This document shows, one piece after another, positions 51,862 through 61,121 of a DNA stretch of 64,000 bases; position 1 is the stretch's first letter; every line of letters starts with the position of its first letter. Position numbers and translations under genes: made by a program. The notes beneath the pieces are model-generated. The model worked only from the letters and a program-made list of their open reading frames with translations. It was not told the origin of the DNA and searched no databases. The DNA is from Maribrevibacterium harenarium. GTDB lineage: Bacteria; Pseudomonadota; Gammaproteobacteria; Pseudomonadales; Marinomonadaceae. The stretch is from the NCBI RefSeq assembly GCF_006385675.1, contig NZ_VFRR01000002.1, forward strand, positions 62,001-126,000. The letters run 5' to 3'.

Positions 51862-53497
51862 TGTATAACTCCTTGACTGGTATCTTAAAAGTTTCTTCAT
51901 CATGGGAGGGCAAAGCTGCTAAACGCTCTAATAAATAGCGAGAGCGCAAGTGCATACGTGAAGCGAGCTTCTTATCAAAAATAAAGCGTGTTGAGGTGGC
52001 AAATGAGCGTGCCAGTCCTGCTGCTAGGCGTACTTCGAAAAAACTGTCCTGCTGCTGTTTGGCAAAGCGCGCGGCAAAGCGATAGATGCGTTGAGCGGCG
52101 TCCATCATCAGGGAGCGGGTTCTGCCAGCTAGGGTTTGCAAACGATAAATAGAGACCATCAATACCGAGATATCTTGCACATAGTCAAAATAGCTGGAGC
52201 GATGTAAATCTATGAAATAAATGCGTTTTTCACTTTTATCGTAGATCAAATTATCGACGTTAAAATCACCATGAATCAAAACAGAGAACGGTGCTTGCCA
52301 GCGGCTCTCACGCCTCGCCACCTGTTCCATCAGTTCTTCAAAGCCTGCACAGCGATGTTGGCAAATAGTTAACACAGGTGTAAAAAACTCGGGATGAATG
52401 CGCCGACTATCTGGTAGGCGTTTTGCTAATTGCTGCATGAACTTGGCTTGGCTGCGCTCTTTGGTCAAAGTGGCTTGCCAGGTGCGTTCAAGAGTTTTGA
52501 ACAGGGCTTTAAGGGCTTGCTGTACCCCAGCTTCATTGCCTTCTAGTAACAACGTTTCCAACGTCTTACCAGGGATATGTTCGATCAGTAGGGAGGATTG
52601 CCCATCACCGGGGGAGGCTTGTGCAAGCACATCTGGCGCAAGTGTTGGATCCACGCCTCGCCAGTGATTTACACCGGCCACTTCTTCAGTAATTTTATCG
52701 TGGGCGCCTTCTTTGTAGACGGCTAATACCTGCTGCCCATCGCTGTTTTTATGACTAATCGCCGCAATGGCGCTGCCGGAGCGAGTTAGCGCGAGACGAC
52801 GAACTTTGAGATCGTCCAAATCATAATTGAGTGTCGCGGCGCTGCGGCGTAGATGGTCGTAGTTGTCGAGAGTAGCCACATGACCAAGATCGGTTTTGAT
52901 TAAGCTTTCCCCAACCACCGCAAGCTGCTCTACCAAGCGTTTTAATGCGCTATTAATTAAAACGGATGCCAGTAAAACCCCATTGTCTATATCCTGTTTA
53001 TGCTCAAGCGTTGTTTCTTGTACCTCGTTACAAAGGTTGATTAACTTTTGCGTTCGTCGCCCCAGTTTGATCCCTATGCGTCGTGGGTACTCCCCTAGCC
53101 CCACTTTGATGAGGTCTAGGGCACGGAGTATGCGGCGTATCAGTTTGCGGGCTGAGGTAGTTGCGGGGTGTTGGTAGTCCTGCTCTAAGGTGGCGTCGGC
53201 GATACCATCAAAACAAATTTGTGTCATGCGTGCTAAGTCGGCTCCCAGTTGACGCAATGTCGTAATACGCTGGGCGAAGGGGGTATTTGGCTTGCGCCTT
53301 TCTAATAACTGGGCGCACTGTAGATCGAGCTTTTCTTGCAAGGTACGGACATAGCCTTGGCGGCCACGAATACGGGGTAGCACCCCAGCCGAACTTCTTG
53401 TCAAAAAAAGTTCAACAAGCTGACAGTGCGTTTCCACTTCATTCAAGAGAAAATACAACGGTTCCTGAAGGCTGTGGTGGGGCTGAGGCAGCGACAT
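51854..53497 (-). CDS. Helical (PhoU-like) domain fused to APH-type phosphotransferase
   Basis: This 547-aa protein is the first gene of the GAK operon. Residues 1 to about 230 are all-helical and resemble PhoU-type helical bundles (inferred, low similarity). The C-terminal half is an aminoglycoside-phosphotransferase/choline-kinase-like domain with an ATP-Lys in VLAVYKEG (262), catalytic loop VLIHGDFNVDNLIYD (409-416) and metal-binding FIDLHRSSYFDYVQD (429-438). It overlaps the ATP-grasp gene by 8 bp. It faces the IMPase gene divergently across about 78 bp. A small-molecule or protein kinase role in the same pathway is likely; the substrate is unknown. Confidence 0.85.
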   Translation of the reverse strand: MSLPQPHHSLQEPLYFLLNEVETHCQLVELFLTRSSAGVLPRIRGRQGYVRTLQEKLDLQCAQLLERRKPNTPFAQRITTLRQLGADLARMTQICFDGIADATLEQDYQHPATTSARKLIRRILRALDLIKVGLGEYPRRIGIKLGRRTQKLINLCNEVQETTLEHKQDIDNGVLLASVLINSALKRLVEQLAVVGESLIKTDLGHVATLDNYDHLRRSAATLNYDLDDLKVRRLALTRSGSAIAAISHKNSDGQQVLAVYKEGAHDKITEEVAGVNHWRGVDPTLAPDVLAQASPGDGQSSLLIEHIPGKTLETLLLEGNEAGVQQALKALFKTLERTWQATLTKERSQAKFMQQLAKRLPDSRRIHPEFFTPVLTICQHRCAGFEELMEQVARRESRWQAPFSVLIHGDFNVDNLIYDKSEKRIYFIDLHRSSYFDYVQDISVLMVSIYRLQTLAGRTRSLMMDAAQRIYRFAARFAKQQQDSFFEVRLAAGLARSFATSTRFIFDKKLASRMHLRSRYLLERLAALPSHDEETFKIPVKELYSE

Positions 53498-53575
53498 GTT
53501 TTCCTTACCTTATGTTATGGTCTTCCACTATACCGAACAGATTGGCTCACAAGATGACAAATAGGTGACAGTCTG

Positions 53576-54430
53576 ATGACGACCAATACGCAAAAGGACA
53601 CCCCGATGACGCTTGACGCAACCACCCGTGAAACCCTGATCGCTATTGTGCGCGAAGCCGGCCGCGATATCGTGATGCCCTATTTTCGCCAGCTGGAAGG
53701 GCAACAGGTTCAGCAAAAAAGTGCACCGACCGACTTGGTCACCATAGCAGATCAGGCTTGTGAACGACAAATCAGTGCACGGATTGCTGCAGCATTTCCT
53801 GATTGGGTGATTGTTGGCGAAGAAGCGGTGGCAGCACAGCCAGAACATCTACAAGCCATCGCCAGTGCCGATATTTGCATCATTATCGATCCGATTGACG
53901 GCACTTGGAATTATGCCAACGGCCTGTCGAATTTCGGCACCATTCTCGCCGTAGTCGTAAAAGGGGAAACCCAGTTTGGCTTACTCTACGACCCCGATCA
54001 CGATGACTGGGTTTACGCCCATAAAGCTCAAGGGGCCTATTTTCAACGCCCCGGCCAAGCACCAATCAAGCTACAGATTACCCCAGAAACGGATTTAAAA
54101 AGCCTAGTAGGTATCTTGTCATTACATGGATTTAAGGGAGAGCAGCAGCGCCATTTGGCATTGAGTGCGCCGTTATTCCAGCGCTTTCTGAGTTTGTCTT
54201 CTTGTCACGCCTACCGCCAAATTGCCCTAGGAATATTCCATTTCAATCTTAACTACCAACTCATGCCTTGGGATCATGCTGCGGGCGTGCTAGTACTACA
54301 AGAAGCTGGTGGTGTTGCCCGTACTTTAACCGGTGAGGACTATCACCCGATGCTCCATGATGGGCAGCTATTAGCAGCCCAATCAGAAGCCCAATGGCAG
54401 CAGTTGGCTAAGTTATTGAATCCCCGATAA
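53576..54430 (+). CDS. Inositol-monophosphatase-family phosphatase
   Basis: A 284-aa protein has the IMPase metal-site motifs: VIVGEEAV, IIIDPIDGTWNYANGLSNFGTI, and PWDHAAGVLVLQEAGG near the C-terminus. Mg-dependent hydrolysis of a sugar or inositol phosphate is expected. Start ATG 53576 has AGGTGA upstream; ATG 53606 with AAGGA is an alternative. It is divergent from the GAK operon with a 78-bp shared promoter region, so it may be co-regulated and act on the same phosphorylated metabolite. It differs from the CysQ at 3872. Confidence 0.88.
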   Translation: MTTNTQKDTPMTLDATTRETLIAIVREAGRDIVMPYFRQLEGQQVQQKSAPTDLVTIADQACERQISARIAAAFPDWVIVGEEAVAAQPEHLQAIASADICIIIDPIDGTWNYANGLSNFGTILAVVVKGETQFGLLYDPDHDDWVYAHKAQGAYFQRPGQAPIKLQITPETDLKSLVGILSLHGFKGEQQRHLALSAPLFQRFLSLSSCHAYRQIALGIFHFNLNYQLMPWDHAAGVLVLQEAGGVARTLTGEDYHPMLHDGQLLAAQSEAQWQQLAKLLNPR

Positions 54431-54735
54431 AACATGAAAACTCTCTAATGCCCCAAAATGTCGCAGCTAAGACATAAAAGTGGGCGTTTTTTGAAAACCT
54501 ATCATTTTTCATCATGGCATCCTTCTGTCTTATGTTCGACTTAAGAAAAAGACCCTTCCAGCAGATTAATCGTATTTAGTGGGTGTTAGTAGCACACTCT
54601 ACTGCGATTGACCATATGGCCAAAGTAGGGGGTTTACCGCTTGCGACAGGGGCAATATTCACGCTGTTTACAAAAAAATATAATCCCGCGAACGTGTTGG
54701 CAATTTCGCCAAAATAGACAATTTATTGCGAGAAA
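54431..54735 (+). promoter_or_regulatory. Region upstream of pntA
   Basis: This 305-bp stretch has no gene. A good -10 box TATAAT occurs at 54679-54684, with no convincing -35 at the usual distance. No clear operator was seen. It probably carries the pntAB promoter. Confidence 0.45.
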
Positions 54736-56304
54736 ATGATGAAAATAGGTATCCCTAAGGAAATCGAAGAGGGAGAACTGCGCGTCGCCATGACGCCCGC
54801 TGTGGCCGCTCGGGTCAAACAGCTGGGCTTTGACATCGCGGTCGAAAGCGGTGCCGGTGAGCCGGCTTCCTTCTCAGATGACGATTACCGTGCGGTAGGT
54901 GTAGAGGTGACCTCGGACACCAAATCCCTATGGCATGATTCTGACATCCTAGTGAAAGTGCGCCCACCTGTGGCGCACCCTGAATTAGGCTTTTACGGTA
55001 TAGAACTGCTGCAAGAGCATCAAACTCTAATCAGTTTGCTGCACCCAGCCCAGAACAAAGCCAAATTAGATGAATTGGCCGCCCGTGGAACGAATGCCAT
55101 CGCATTGGATGCGGTGCCACGTATTTCCCGTGCCCAAAAAATGGACGTGCTAAGTTCCATGGCCAACATCGCAGGCTACCGTGCAGTGGTAGAGGCAGCA
55201 CAACACTTTGGTCGTTTCTTCACCGGTCAAATCACCGCCGCGGGTAAAGTTGACCCTGCTAAAGTGCTGGTGATCGGAGCGGGTGTAGCTGGTCTTGCTG
55301 CCATCGGTGCCGCTAAAGGCATGGGCGCAATCGTACGTGCTTTTGATACCCGTCTTGAGGTAAAGGAACAGGTTGCCAGTATGGACGCCGAGTTCCTTGA
55401 GCTTAATTTCGCTGGCGAAGACGGCAGTGGCGAAGGCGGTTACGCCAAAACCATGAGTGCGGAATTTATTGCCGCAGAAATGGCCCTATTTGCTGAGCAA
55501 GCCAAAGAAGTGGACATCATCATCACCACTGCTCTGATCCCAGGTAAAGAAGCCCCTGAGCTGATCACCGAAGAAATGGTGAAATCCATGAAACCAGGTA
55601 GCGTGATCGTGGACTTGGCAGCAGAATCTGGCGGTAACTGCCGTCTATCTGAAGCCAATAAAGTGATCAAGGCTCATGGTGTTACCATCATTGGTTACAC
55701 CAACTTGCCAAGCCGTATGGCGGCCCAAGCGAGCCAGTTGTTTGGTACTAACATCTACCATTTGTTGACCGAGCTTTGTCCGAACAAAGACGGTGTTATC
55801 GACATCAATATGGAAGATGAAGTGATCCGTGGTGCAACGGTGGTGAAAGAAGGCAACATTACTTGGCCGCCACCAGCGCCTCGTTTGTCAGCAGCACCAA
55901 AAACAGACGTTAGCGAGCCGATCAAAACTCACAAAGACATAGAAAAAGAAGCAAAACAGCCGAGTGCGTTTGGCTTCCTTGTTCCTGTGTTGTTGATTGG
56001 AGCAGTGCTACTAGGTATTGGCTCTGTTGCACCAGCCGAGTTTATGGGTCACTTGACCGTATTCGTGCTGTCTTGTTTTGTTGGCTACATGGTGGTTTGG
56101 GGCGTCAGCCACTCGCTGCATACACCTTTGATGTCGGTGACGAATGCGATTTCTAGCATCATCATCATCGGTGCCCTCACCCAGATTTCCGGTGAGAGTC
56201 TCGGTGTATCCATTTTGGCGGCGTTAGCCGTGTTTATCACCAGTATCAATATCGTGGGTGGCTTCGCCGTGACTCACCGTATGCTGAAAATGTTCCGTAA
56301 ATAG
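54736..56304 (+). CDS. pntA: NAD(P) transhydrogenase subunit alpha
   Basis: PntA contributes the NAD(H)-binding domain I and part of the membrane domain of the proton-translocating transhydrogenase. It begins [21 protein letters not shown]. It has the NAD-binding region [31 protein letters not shown] and the mobile-loop region, and ends with a linker ([14 protein letters not shown]...) and four membrane helices ([17 protein letters not shown]...). Length is 522 aa, like the E. coli single-chain PntA. ATG 54736 or 54739 may start it. pntB follows 11 bp later. Confidence 0.97.
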   Translation: MMKIGIPKEIEEGELRVAMTPAVAARVKQLGFDIAVESGAGEPASFSDDDYRAVGVEVTSDTKSLWHDSDILVKVRPPVAHPELGFYGIELLQEHQTLISLLHPAQNKAKLDELAARGTNAIALDAVPRISRAQKMDVLSSMANIAGYRAVVEAAQHFGRFFTGQITAAGKVDPAKVLVIGAGVAGLAAIGAAKGMGAIVRAFDTRLEVKEQVASMDAEFLELNFAGEDGSGEGGYAKTMSAEFIAAEMALFAEQAKEVDIIITTALIPGKEAPELITEEMVKSMKPGSVIVDLAAESGGNCRLSEANKVIKAHGVTIIGYTNLPSRMAAQASQLFGTNIYHLLTELCPNKDGVIDINMEDEVIRGATVVKEGNITWPPPAPRLSAAPKTDVSEPIKTHKDIEKEAKQPSAFGFLVPVLLIGAVLLGIGSVAPAEFMGHLTVFVLSCFVGYMVVWGVSHSLHTPLMSVTNAISSIIIIGALTQISGESLGVSILAALAVFITSINIVGGFAVTHRMLKMFRK

Positions 56305-56315
56305 GAGAAGCGCTC

Positions 56316-57713
56316 ATGACTTTTGGAATAATGACAGCCTCCTATATCGGAGCCAGCGCCCTGTTTATCTTGGCGTTGGGTGGCTTGAGCCACCAAGAAA
56401 GTGCCCGCCGCGGTAACATTTACGGCATCTTGGGTATGGCGTTGGCGATGGTGGTGACCATTGCTGGTGCGGTGAACGACAACTACCTGTTGCTTGGCTT
56501 GGGTCTTATCCCTGGTGCCATCATTGGTTATGTGTTGGCTAAACGCGTCGAAATGACCTCCATGCCGGAGCTAGTAGCGATACTGCATAGCTTAGTTGGC
56601 TTGGCCGCGGTATTCGTTGGCTTTGCTAATGCATACGGTCACGCTGAGTTTGACTCGTTAGTGGCGCAACGCATTCACGATGTAGAAACCTCTTTGGGTA
56701 TCTTTATCGGTGCGGTGACCTTTACCGGCTCTTTGGTAGCTTACTTGAAACTAAGCGGCAAAGTAGACGGTAAACCGCTACAACTACCGGGTCGCCATGT
56801 CTTAAACTCCGCCATCGTGTTGGTGTCCTTGTACCTAATCGTGGAATTTGCAGCAGCAGGTGCCACTGACGGTATGACCTACCTATGGATCATCACGGTC
56901 TTGGCATTGGTATTCGGTGCTCACCTGGTGGTTGCCATCGGTGGTGCTGACATGCCGGTCGTTGTTTCTATGTTGAACTCCTACTCCGGTTGGGCAGCAG
57001 CGGCCATGGGCTTTATGCTAGGTAATGACTTGCTAATCGTAGTAGGTGCCTTGGTAGGCTCTTCCGGTGCGATCCTTTCCTACATCATGTGTCGCGCCAT
57101 GAACCGTAAGTTCTTGAACGTAATCCTAGGCGGTATCGGTACCAAGAAAGTAGCGAGCAATGGCCCGGTAGCGGAAATCGAAGGCGAGATCGTCGAGATT
57201 CAAGCGGAAGAAGCAGCCAATGCCTTGCTAGCCGCGAAGGAAGTCATGATCCTACCAGGTTACGGTATGGCGGTGGCGCAAGCGCAGCACACGGTATACG
57301 AAATCACCAAGAAACTGCGTGAAAAAGGCGTCAACGTACGCTTTGGTATTCACCCGGTAGCGGGTCGTATGCCGGGGCACATGAACGTACTGCTTGCCGA
57401 GGCGAAAGTTCCTTACGATATCGTGTATGAAATGGACGAAATTAACGATGACTTCCCGAAAGTGGACGTGTCGATCGTTATCGGAGCCAACGACATCGTG
57501 AACCCTGCGGCTAATGAAGTCCCTGACAGCCCAATCGCGGGCATGCCAGTACTCGAACCGTGGAAAGGTAAACAAACCATCGTCCTCAAACGTGGCATGA
57601 GCCGTGGTTACGCCGGTGTTGAAAACCCATTGTTCTACAAAGAAAATACTCGCATGTTGTTTGGTGATGCCAAGCAAAGTGTGGATGCGTTGTTGAAATA
57701 CATCTCTGAATAA
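56316..57713 (+). CDS. pntB: NAD(P) transhydrogenase subunit beta
   Basis: PntB holds the rest of the membrane domain and the NADP(H)-binding domain III. About nine N-terminal helices ([55 protein letters not shown]) precede domain III with [54 protein letters not shown] and [11 protein letters not shown]. Length is 465 aa, normal. SD AGGAG precedes the ATG. With PntA it couples proton entry to NADPH formation. Confidence 0.97.
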   Translation: MTFGIMTASYIGASALFILALGGLSHQESARRGNIYGILGMALAMVVTIAGAVNDNYLLLGLGLIPGAIIGYVLAKRVEMTSMPELVAILHSLVGLAAVFVGFANAYGHAEFDSLVAQRIHDVETSLGIFIGAVTFTGSLVAYLKLSGKVDGKPLQLPGRHVLNSAIVLVSLYLIVEFAAAGATDGMTYLWIITVLALVFGAHLVVAIGGADMPVVVSMLNSYSGWAAAAMGFMLGNDLLIVVGALVGSSGAILSYIMCRAMNRKFLNVILGGIGTKKVASNGPVAEIEGEIVEIQAEEAANALLAAKEVMILPGYGMAVAQAQHTVYEITKKLREKGVNVRFGIHPVAGRMPGHMNVLLAEAKVPYDIVYEMDEINDDFPKVDVSIVIGANDIVNPAANEVPDSPIAGMPVLEPWKGKQTIVLKRGMSRGYAGVENPLFYKENTRMLFGDAKQSVDALLKYISE

Positions 57714-57740
57714 GACTTCGCCCTTGGGTGAAGGAATACA

Positions 57741-57764
57741 AAAGGGCGCCGCGGCGCCCTTTTT
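57741..57764. terminator. Bidirectional terminator (pntB / apbE)
   Basis: Stem AAAGGGCGCC/GGCGCCCTTT (57741-57750 with 57753-57762), loop GC, followed by T-runs on both strands. It serves pntAB and can also end the convergent apbE operon 74 bp away. Confidence 0.9.
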
Positions 57765-57837
57765 AGTTGCCGTCTAATTGCGCGTCAATGATTATCCGTT
57801 TCCCTAAATCCGTTAAACGGTATTTTTGATGTCGCCG

Positions 57838-58827
57838 CTATTCCGACTGAAAACTGCCTTCTGCGGTTTGCAGTACAAAGGGCACGCCGGTGGCGCGGAT
57901 GTAGTCGAGGGCGTTTGTGCCTTGGAGTTGGGTGAAGGTGGCGAGCATACCCGCTTGGATACAGTCATGGCCGATGACGGTGACGGACAGTGGCGCTGCG
58001 GTTATGGGGTAGCCAGTATGTGGGTTGAGGATGTGTCCGTAGCGTTTGCCTTGGTGTTTGATATGACGCTTAGTATCGCCGGAGGTGGCAACGGCACCAT
58101 TGGCTAGGGTGATATGGCTGTGTTCACCGCCGTCGGTGTCCGCTTGTTCGATAGCGATGCGCCAAGGAGTTGTAGCGAGCTGTCCACAGCGTACCGCGAT
58201 ATCACCGCCGAGATTGACCAGCAAGCGATAGGTTTCGCTATTGGCAACCCCTTCGAGTAGCTGGCTCATGGCCCGCTCCACAGCGTATTCTTTACCGAGC
58301 CCCCCGAAGTCTAGCTCTATGCCGTTGGGTAGCATTAGGGTGCTTTGCTCAGGCAGCCATTGCAGACGCTGCCAGCCAATATAAGGCAACAGTTCTTCTA
58401 CTTGGCTTTTTTCTGGAAACACATTCTGTCCATTAAAACGCCAGCACTGACGCAGTATACCCGAGGTGATATCGAACAAACCGTCAGAAAGCTGCCAAGC
58501 TTGATTAGCGAACAGCAACAGGCGCTGGGTTTCCGCGTCCACGTTCTGAGGCTGCCCACGTTGTTGGTGGAGCTTTGCCCACGTGTTGTCGGCTTCATAG
58601 CGGCTGTATTTATGTTCAATGCGCCACGCTTCCGTGATGGCGTTCGCGATCAAGGTTAGTTGCTCGGGGAGCGGCACTGCAATATCCGACAATAGGATTT
58701 CACAGGGGCTTGCCATGCAATCAAAGCGAGCCCGTAATATACCACTTTGTTCCCTCACCACCCGAGGCACTGGGTGCCGAGGGTATGTGGGGAGTATACC
58801 TTCCAATGAAAGTAGCCTATCGCTCAC
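57838..58827 (-). CDS. apbE: FAD:protein FMN transferase
   Basis: ApbE attaches FMN covalently to Ser/Thr of target proteins outside the cytoplasm. The 329-aa protein has family motifs: GTP-like DFGGLGKEYAVERA (about residues 173-186), LLVNLGGDIAV, VATSGDTKRH and HILNPHTGYPI, with Asp and Thr near the metal site. No clear signal peptide or lipobox is visible, which is unusual since ApbE normally acts in the periplasm; a start upstream in another form is not seen. It is the last gene of the tlpA-DUF4266-DUF3570-apbE operon. Confidence 0.93.
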   Translation of the reverse strand: MSDRLLSLEGILPTYPRHPVPRVVREQSGILRARFDCMASPCEILLSDIAVPLPEQLTLIANAITEAWRIEHKYSRYEADNTWAKLHQQRGQPQNVDAETQRLLLFANQAWQLSDGLFDITSGILRQCWRFNGQNVFPEKSQVEELLPYIGWQRLQWLPEQSTLMLPNGIELDFGGLGKEYAVERAMSQLLEGVANSETYRLLVNLGGDIAVRCGQLATTPWRIAIEQADTDGGEHSHITLANGAVATSGDTKRHIKHQGKRYGHILNPHTGYPITAAPLSVTVIGHDCIQAGMLATFTQLQGTNALDYIRATGVPFVLQTAEGSFQSE

Positions 58828-58855
58828 AATCTTGTTCCTATGATTGTCCGATAAA

Positions 58856-60202
58856 TTAAAAATAATAGCCTACCGTGAGCATATAAGCCTGCATGCTAGG
58901 GTACAGATTTTGGCTAGTTAGCTTGCCAAAGCCATTGTCCCCTTTGCTAGTTTGCTCATACAGTGAGACCTTGCCATACAGCTCATTGCCAGAGGCAAAC
59001 TTATAGCCTACCCGCAACGAGTAGGTCAGCGTATCCAGCTCTCCTAAACGATAATCCGCCGTAGCATAGGAGACGCTCTGGTAGTTGGTATTGGTCAGGT
59101 AGCGACGGTAAAAGTCCGCAGCGCTTTGCGTATACCAACGCACTCCTGGCTCAAAGTACAGGTGTTCAAAGCGTAGTCGGTACTTGGTATCTACCGTATG
59201 GGATTGAATACCCCAGTCGTCCCACATGTAGCGATAGCTAATGTTGAAGATATCTCGATTATCAAACTGATGTTTTGTCTGCCAGTACAGCGACTGCTTG
59301 ACCCGGGAGTCGGGGCGCTTTTCGTAAACATACAGATTGCTACTATTGAGCTGGTAATTACCACCGTAATTGCTTCCAGCGGTGGTGTCGATCACGCTGA
59401 GAAATTTATAGGGATCGGTTAGATAGCCGGAGCTGTAGCTGAGTCCATAGTTGAATTGCATCAGCGTCTGACGATTTAATATCTGGGTGATGCCGACCAT
59501 GCCATCAACTAGCAATTTGGTTTTGCCGTCATCCCCTTCACCGCCTTCGTGATCATCATCGTCATGATCACTATCTTCTCCATGGTCGTCATCGTCATCA
59601 TCGCTATAGTTATTGGTGGTACTGATATCGCTAAGTCCTGTTGGTGCCCCACCTTCAGGGGAAACAATATCTAACCCCAAGCTAGTTGCGAGAGTAAGCG
59701 TGGTATTTTTTTGATCGAAATAACGGGACAAAGAGCCGTTACCGGAAAACGAGGCATAATCATGCTCCACTGAGCCATAGCCACCCAAAGAGTAGGCCCA
59801 ATCCCGATCAATCGGTGCTACCCAATTCACCGACAAGGCTCCTCGGGTATCTTTGAAGCTAGGATCCAAGGGAGTGGTATTGGCGGCACTGGTGTACCCC
59901 GCTTGCCCAGAAGGTCGGGTAAAGGTTTGGGCAGTGGTGCTCGGAGTGGCGCCATTGGGTGATGCACCGGTAAGGGTATCCCCCACGACTTTGATCGACA
60001 AGGAGGTTTCAGAATCGATCTCTTGCTTGGCGCTAATAACTGGCTCGATGGCAGAAACGCGACCATCACTTTCTTGATAAAGCAAAGTCGCTACATCGAA
60101 GCTCCAGTCCGCGCTGGCGTTTTGGGCTGTTAAAGCACAACTAGCAGCAGCCAGTAGTGCCGCCACATCCTTCGGTGAGCGTTTGGAATTAGTTACAGCC
60201 AC
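58856..60202 (-). CDS. DUF3570 outer-membrane-type beta-barrel with ApbE flavinylation-like motif
   Basis: A 448-aa protein from GTG 60202 (GGAGG 5 bases upstream, inside the end of DUF4266) starts MAVTNSKRSPKDVAALLAAA, a signal-like N-terminus. It has many amphipathic strands and a C-terminal Phe (LTVGYYF), as in outer-membrane barrels. Residues 75-81 read DTLTGAS, fitting the ApbE target pattern D-x-x-[ST]-G-A-[ST], so FMN could be attached near the end of this motif. Residues 201-225 form an Asp/His/Glu-rich loop (14 Asp). It overlaps DUF4266 by 14 bp and precedes apbE by 28 bp. Role in extracytoplasmic electron transfer is inferred. Confidence 0.88.
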   Translation of the reverse strand: MAVTNSKRSPKDVAALLAAASCALTAQNASADWSFDVATLLYQESDGRVSAIEPVISAKQEIDSETSLSIKVVGDTLTGASPNGATPSTTAQTFTRPSGQAGYTSAANTTPLDPSFKDTRGALSVNWVAPIDRDWAYSLGGYGSVEHDYASFSGNGSLSRYFDQKNTTLTLATSLGLDIVSPEGGAPTGLSDISTTNNYSDDDDDDHGEDSDHDDDDHEGGEGDDGKTKLLVDGMVGITQILNRQTLMQFNYGLSYSSGYLTDPYKFLSVIDTTAGSNYGGNYQLNSSNLYVYEKRPDSRVKQSLYWQTKHQFDNRDIFNISYRYMWDDWGIQSHTVDTKYRLRFEHLYFEPGVRWYTQSAADFYRRYLTNTNYQSVSYATADYRLGELDTLTYSLRVGYKFASGNELYGKVSLYEQTSKGDNGFGKLTSQNLYPSMQAYMLTVGYYF

Positions 60203-60404
60203 AGCCACCTCCTCCAAACCCTTGCCCGCCGGAGCTGGCTTCTTTAGAGAAGAAAATATGGTCATCGAGCCCCACTTCTACCCCATCACTGATCAGATTC
60301 ATTTCTTCTTGGGCGAGCAAATCACGCTCCCAAGGTTTGACGCCGAGGTCACTACAGCCAGTGAGAAGTGCCGAGCTGAGTGCTAAGAAAGCCAGGAATT
60401 TCAT
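60189..60404 (-). CDS. DUF4266 small lipoprotein
   Basis: A 71-aa protein has a lipoprotein signal peptide (MKFLAFLALSSALLTGCS with lipobox Cys17). It also carries the family core VKPWERDLLAQEEM and a Gly/Cys-rich tail ending GQGFGGGGCGCN. The tail with two Cys at the very end suggests metal or cofactor contact, or a disulfide target for the upstream thioredoxin. It is 4 bp after tlpA and overlaps the DUF3570 gene. DUF4266, DUF3570 and ApbE genes are commonly found together; the function is unknown. Confidence 0.88.
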   Translation of the reverse strand: MKFLAFLALSSALLTGCSDLGVKPWERDLLAQEEMNLISDGVEVGLDDHIFFSKEASSGGQGFGGGGCGCN

Positions 60405-60408
60405 AGGG

Positions 60409-60930
60409 TTACTCCGCTAGCAGGGCCTGAATGGCGGCTTCATAGTCATCAGTATCTTGCTGTCGAAACCCCACATGGGTCGCTCTAATGCGCCCTTGTC
60501 GGTCGAGTAAATAACTGGTCGGCATACCAATGACGCCAAACGCCTCCGGCATAGAGAAGTTCGTATCTAGCAATACAGTGAAGTTAGCGGGGAAATCATT
60601 AAGAAATGGGGTAACCAATGCGGCATCTTGGTCAAGGTTCACAGCGACTACCTTGAATCCTTGGTCTTGATACTTACGCTCCATTTGGTTCATCCAAGGA
60701 AACGACTCGCGGCACGGGCCACACCAAGAAGCCCAGAAGTCCAGCAACACGACTGTACCCCGAAAATCGCTCAGCTTGGCACTGTCACCCGCGACTGTTG
60801 GAAGTGACAGATTGGCGTTGGGGGCGGGTTCACTTTGACTTGCCGGAGTAAGGTTGGCGGCGGAAACACTCAAACTGGAACATATGGCCAGCATGGTAAA
60901 GGCGGTGCGAAGCCTAGAAAATGGGGACAT
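60409..60930 (-). CDS. TlpA-like periplasmic thiol-disulfide oxidoreductase
   Basis: The 173-aa protein has a Sec signal peptide (LRTAFTMLAICSSLSVSAA) and a thioredoxin-like domain of the TlpA/ResA type with active site DFWASWCGPCRESFP and cis-Pro region VIGMPTSYLLDRQG. It is probably periplasmic and reductive. It is the first gene of the operon, so it may keep the Cys pair of DUF4266 reduced or help load a cofactor. The divergent neighbour dsbD could supply its electrons, which would make a coherent thiol pathway. Confidence 0.92.
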   Translation of the reverse strand: MSPFSRLRTAFTMLAICSSLSVSAANLTPASQSEPAPNANLSLPTVAGDSAKLSDFRGTVVLLDFWASWCGPCRESFPWMNQMERKYQDQGFKVVAVNLDQDAALVTPFLNDFPANFTVLLDTNFSMPEAFGVIGMPTSYLLDRQGRIRATHVGFRQQDTDDYEAAIQALLAE

Positions 60931-61121
60931 AAAAACCTCCGGTTAGACAAAGTGACGAGTTATCACGATCAGGCTAGATACTCTTTCTTAACGGTTAATT
61001 AAGCGCTATTCAAAGAATATTAGTCGATTTTCGAGGTGGGTTATTTCCCTCCAAGCTAAGAATTCATTAAGACAGGGGGGCTCTAATCGGTCGAATTATT
61101 CGTCAAATAGTGGGGATGCCG

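Noticed and set aside
47515-53497. A phage-defence interpretation of the kinase/phosphatase operon
   Set aside because: No nuclease, membrane-pore effector or nucleotide cyclase is encoded, and the genes match GAK marker families; defence is possible but has no direct support here.
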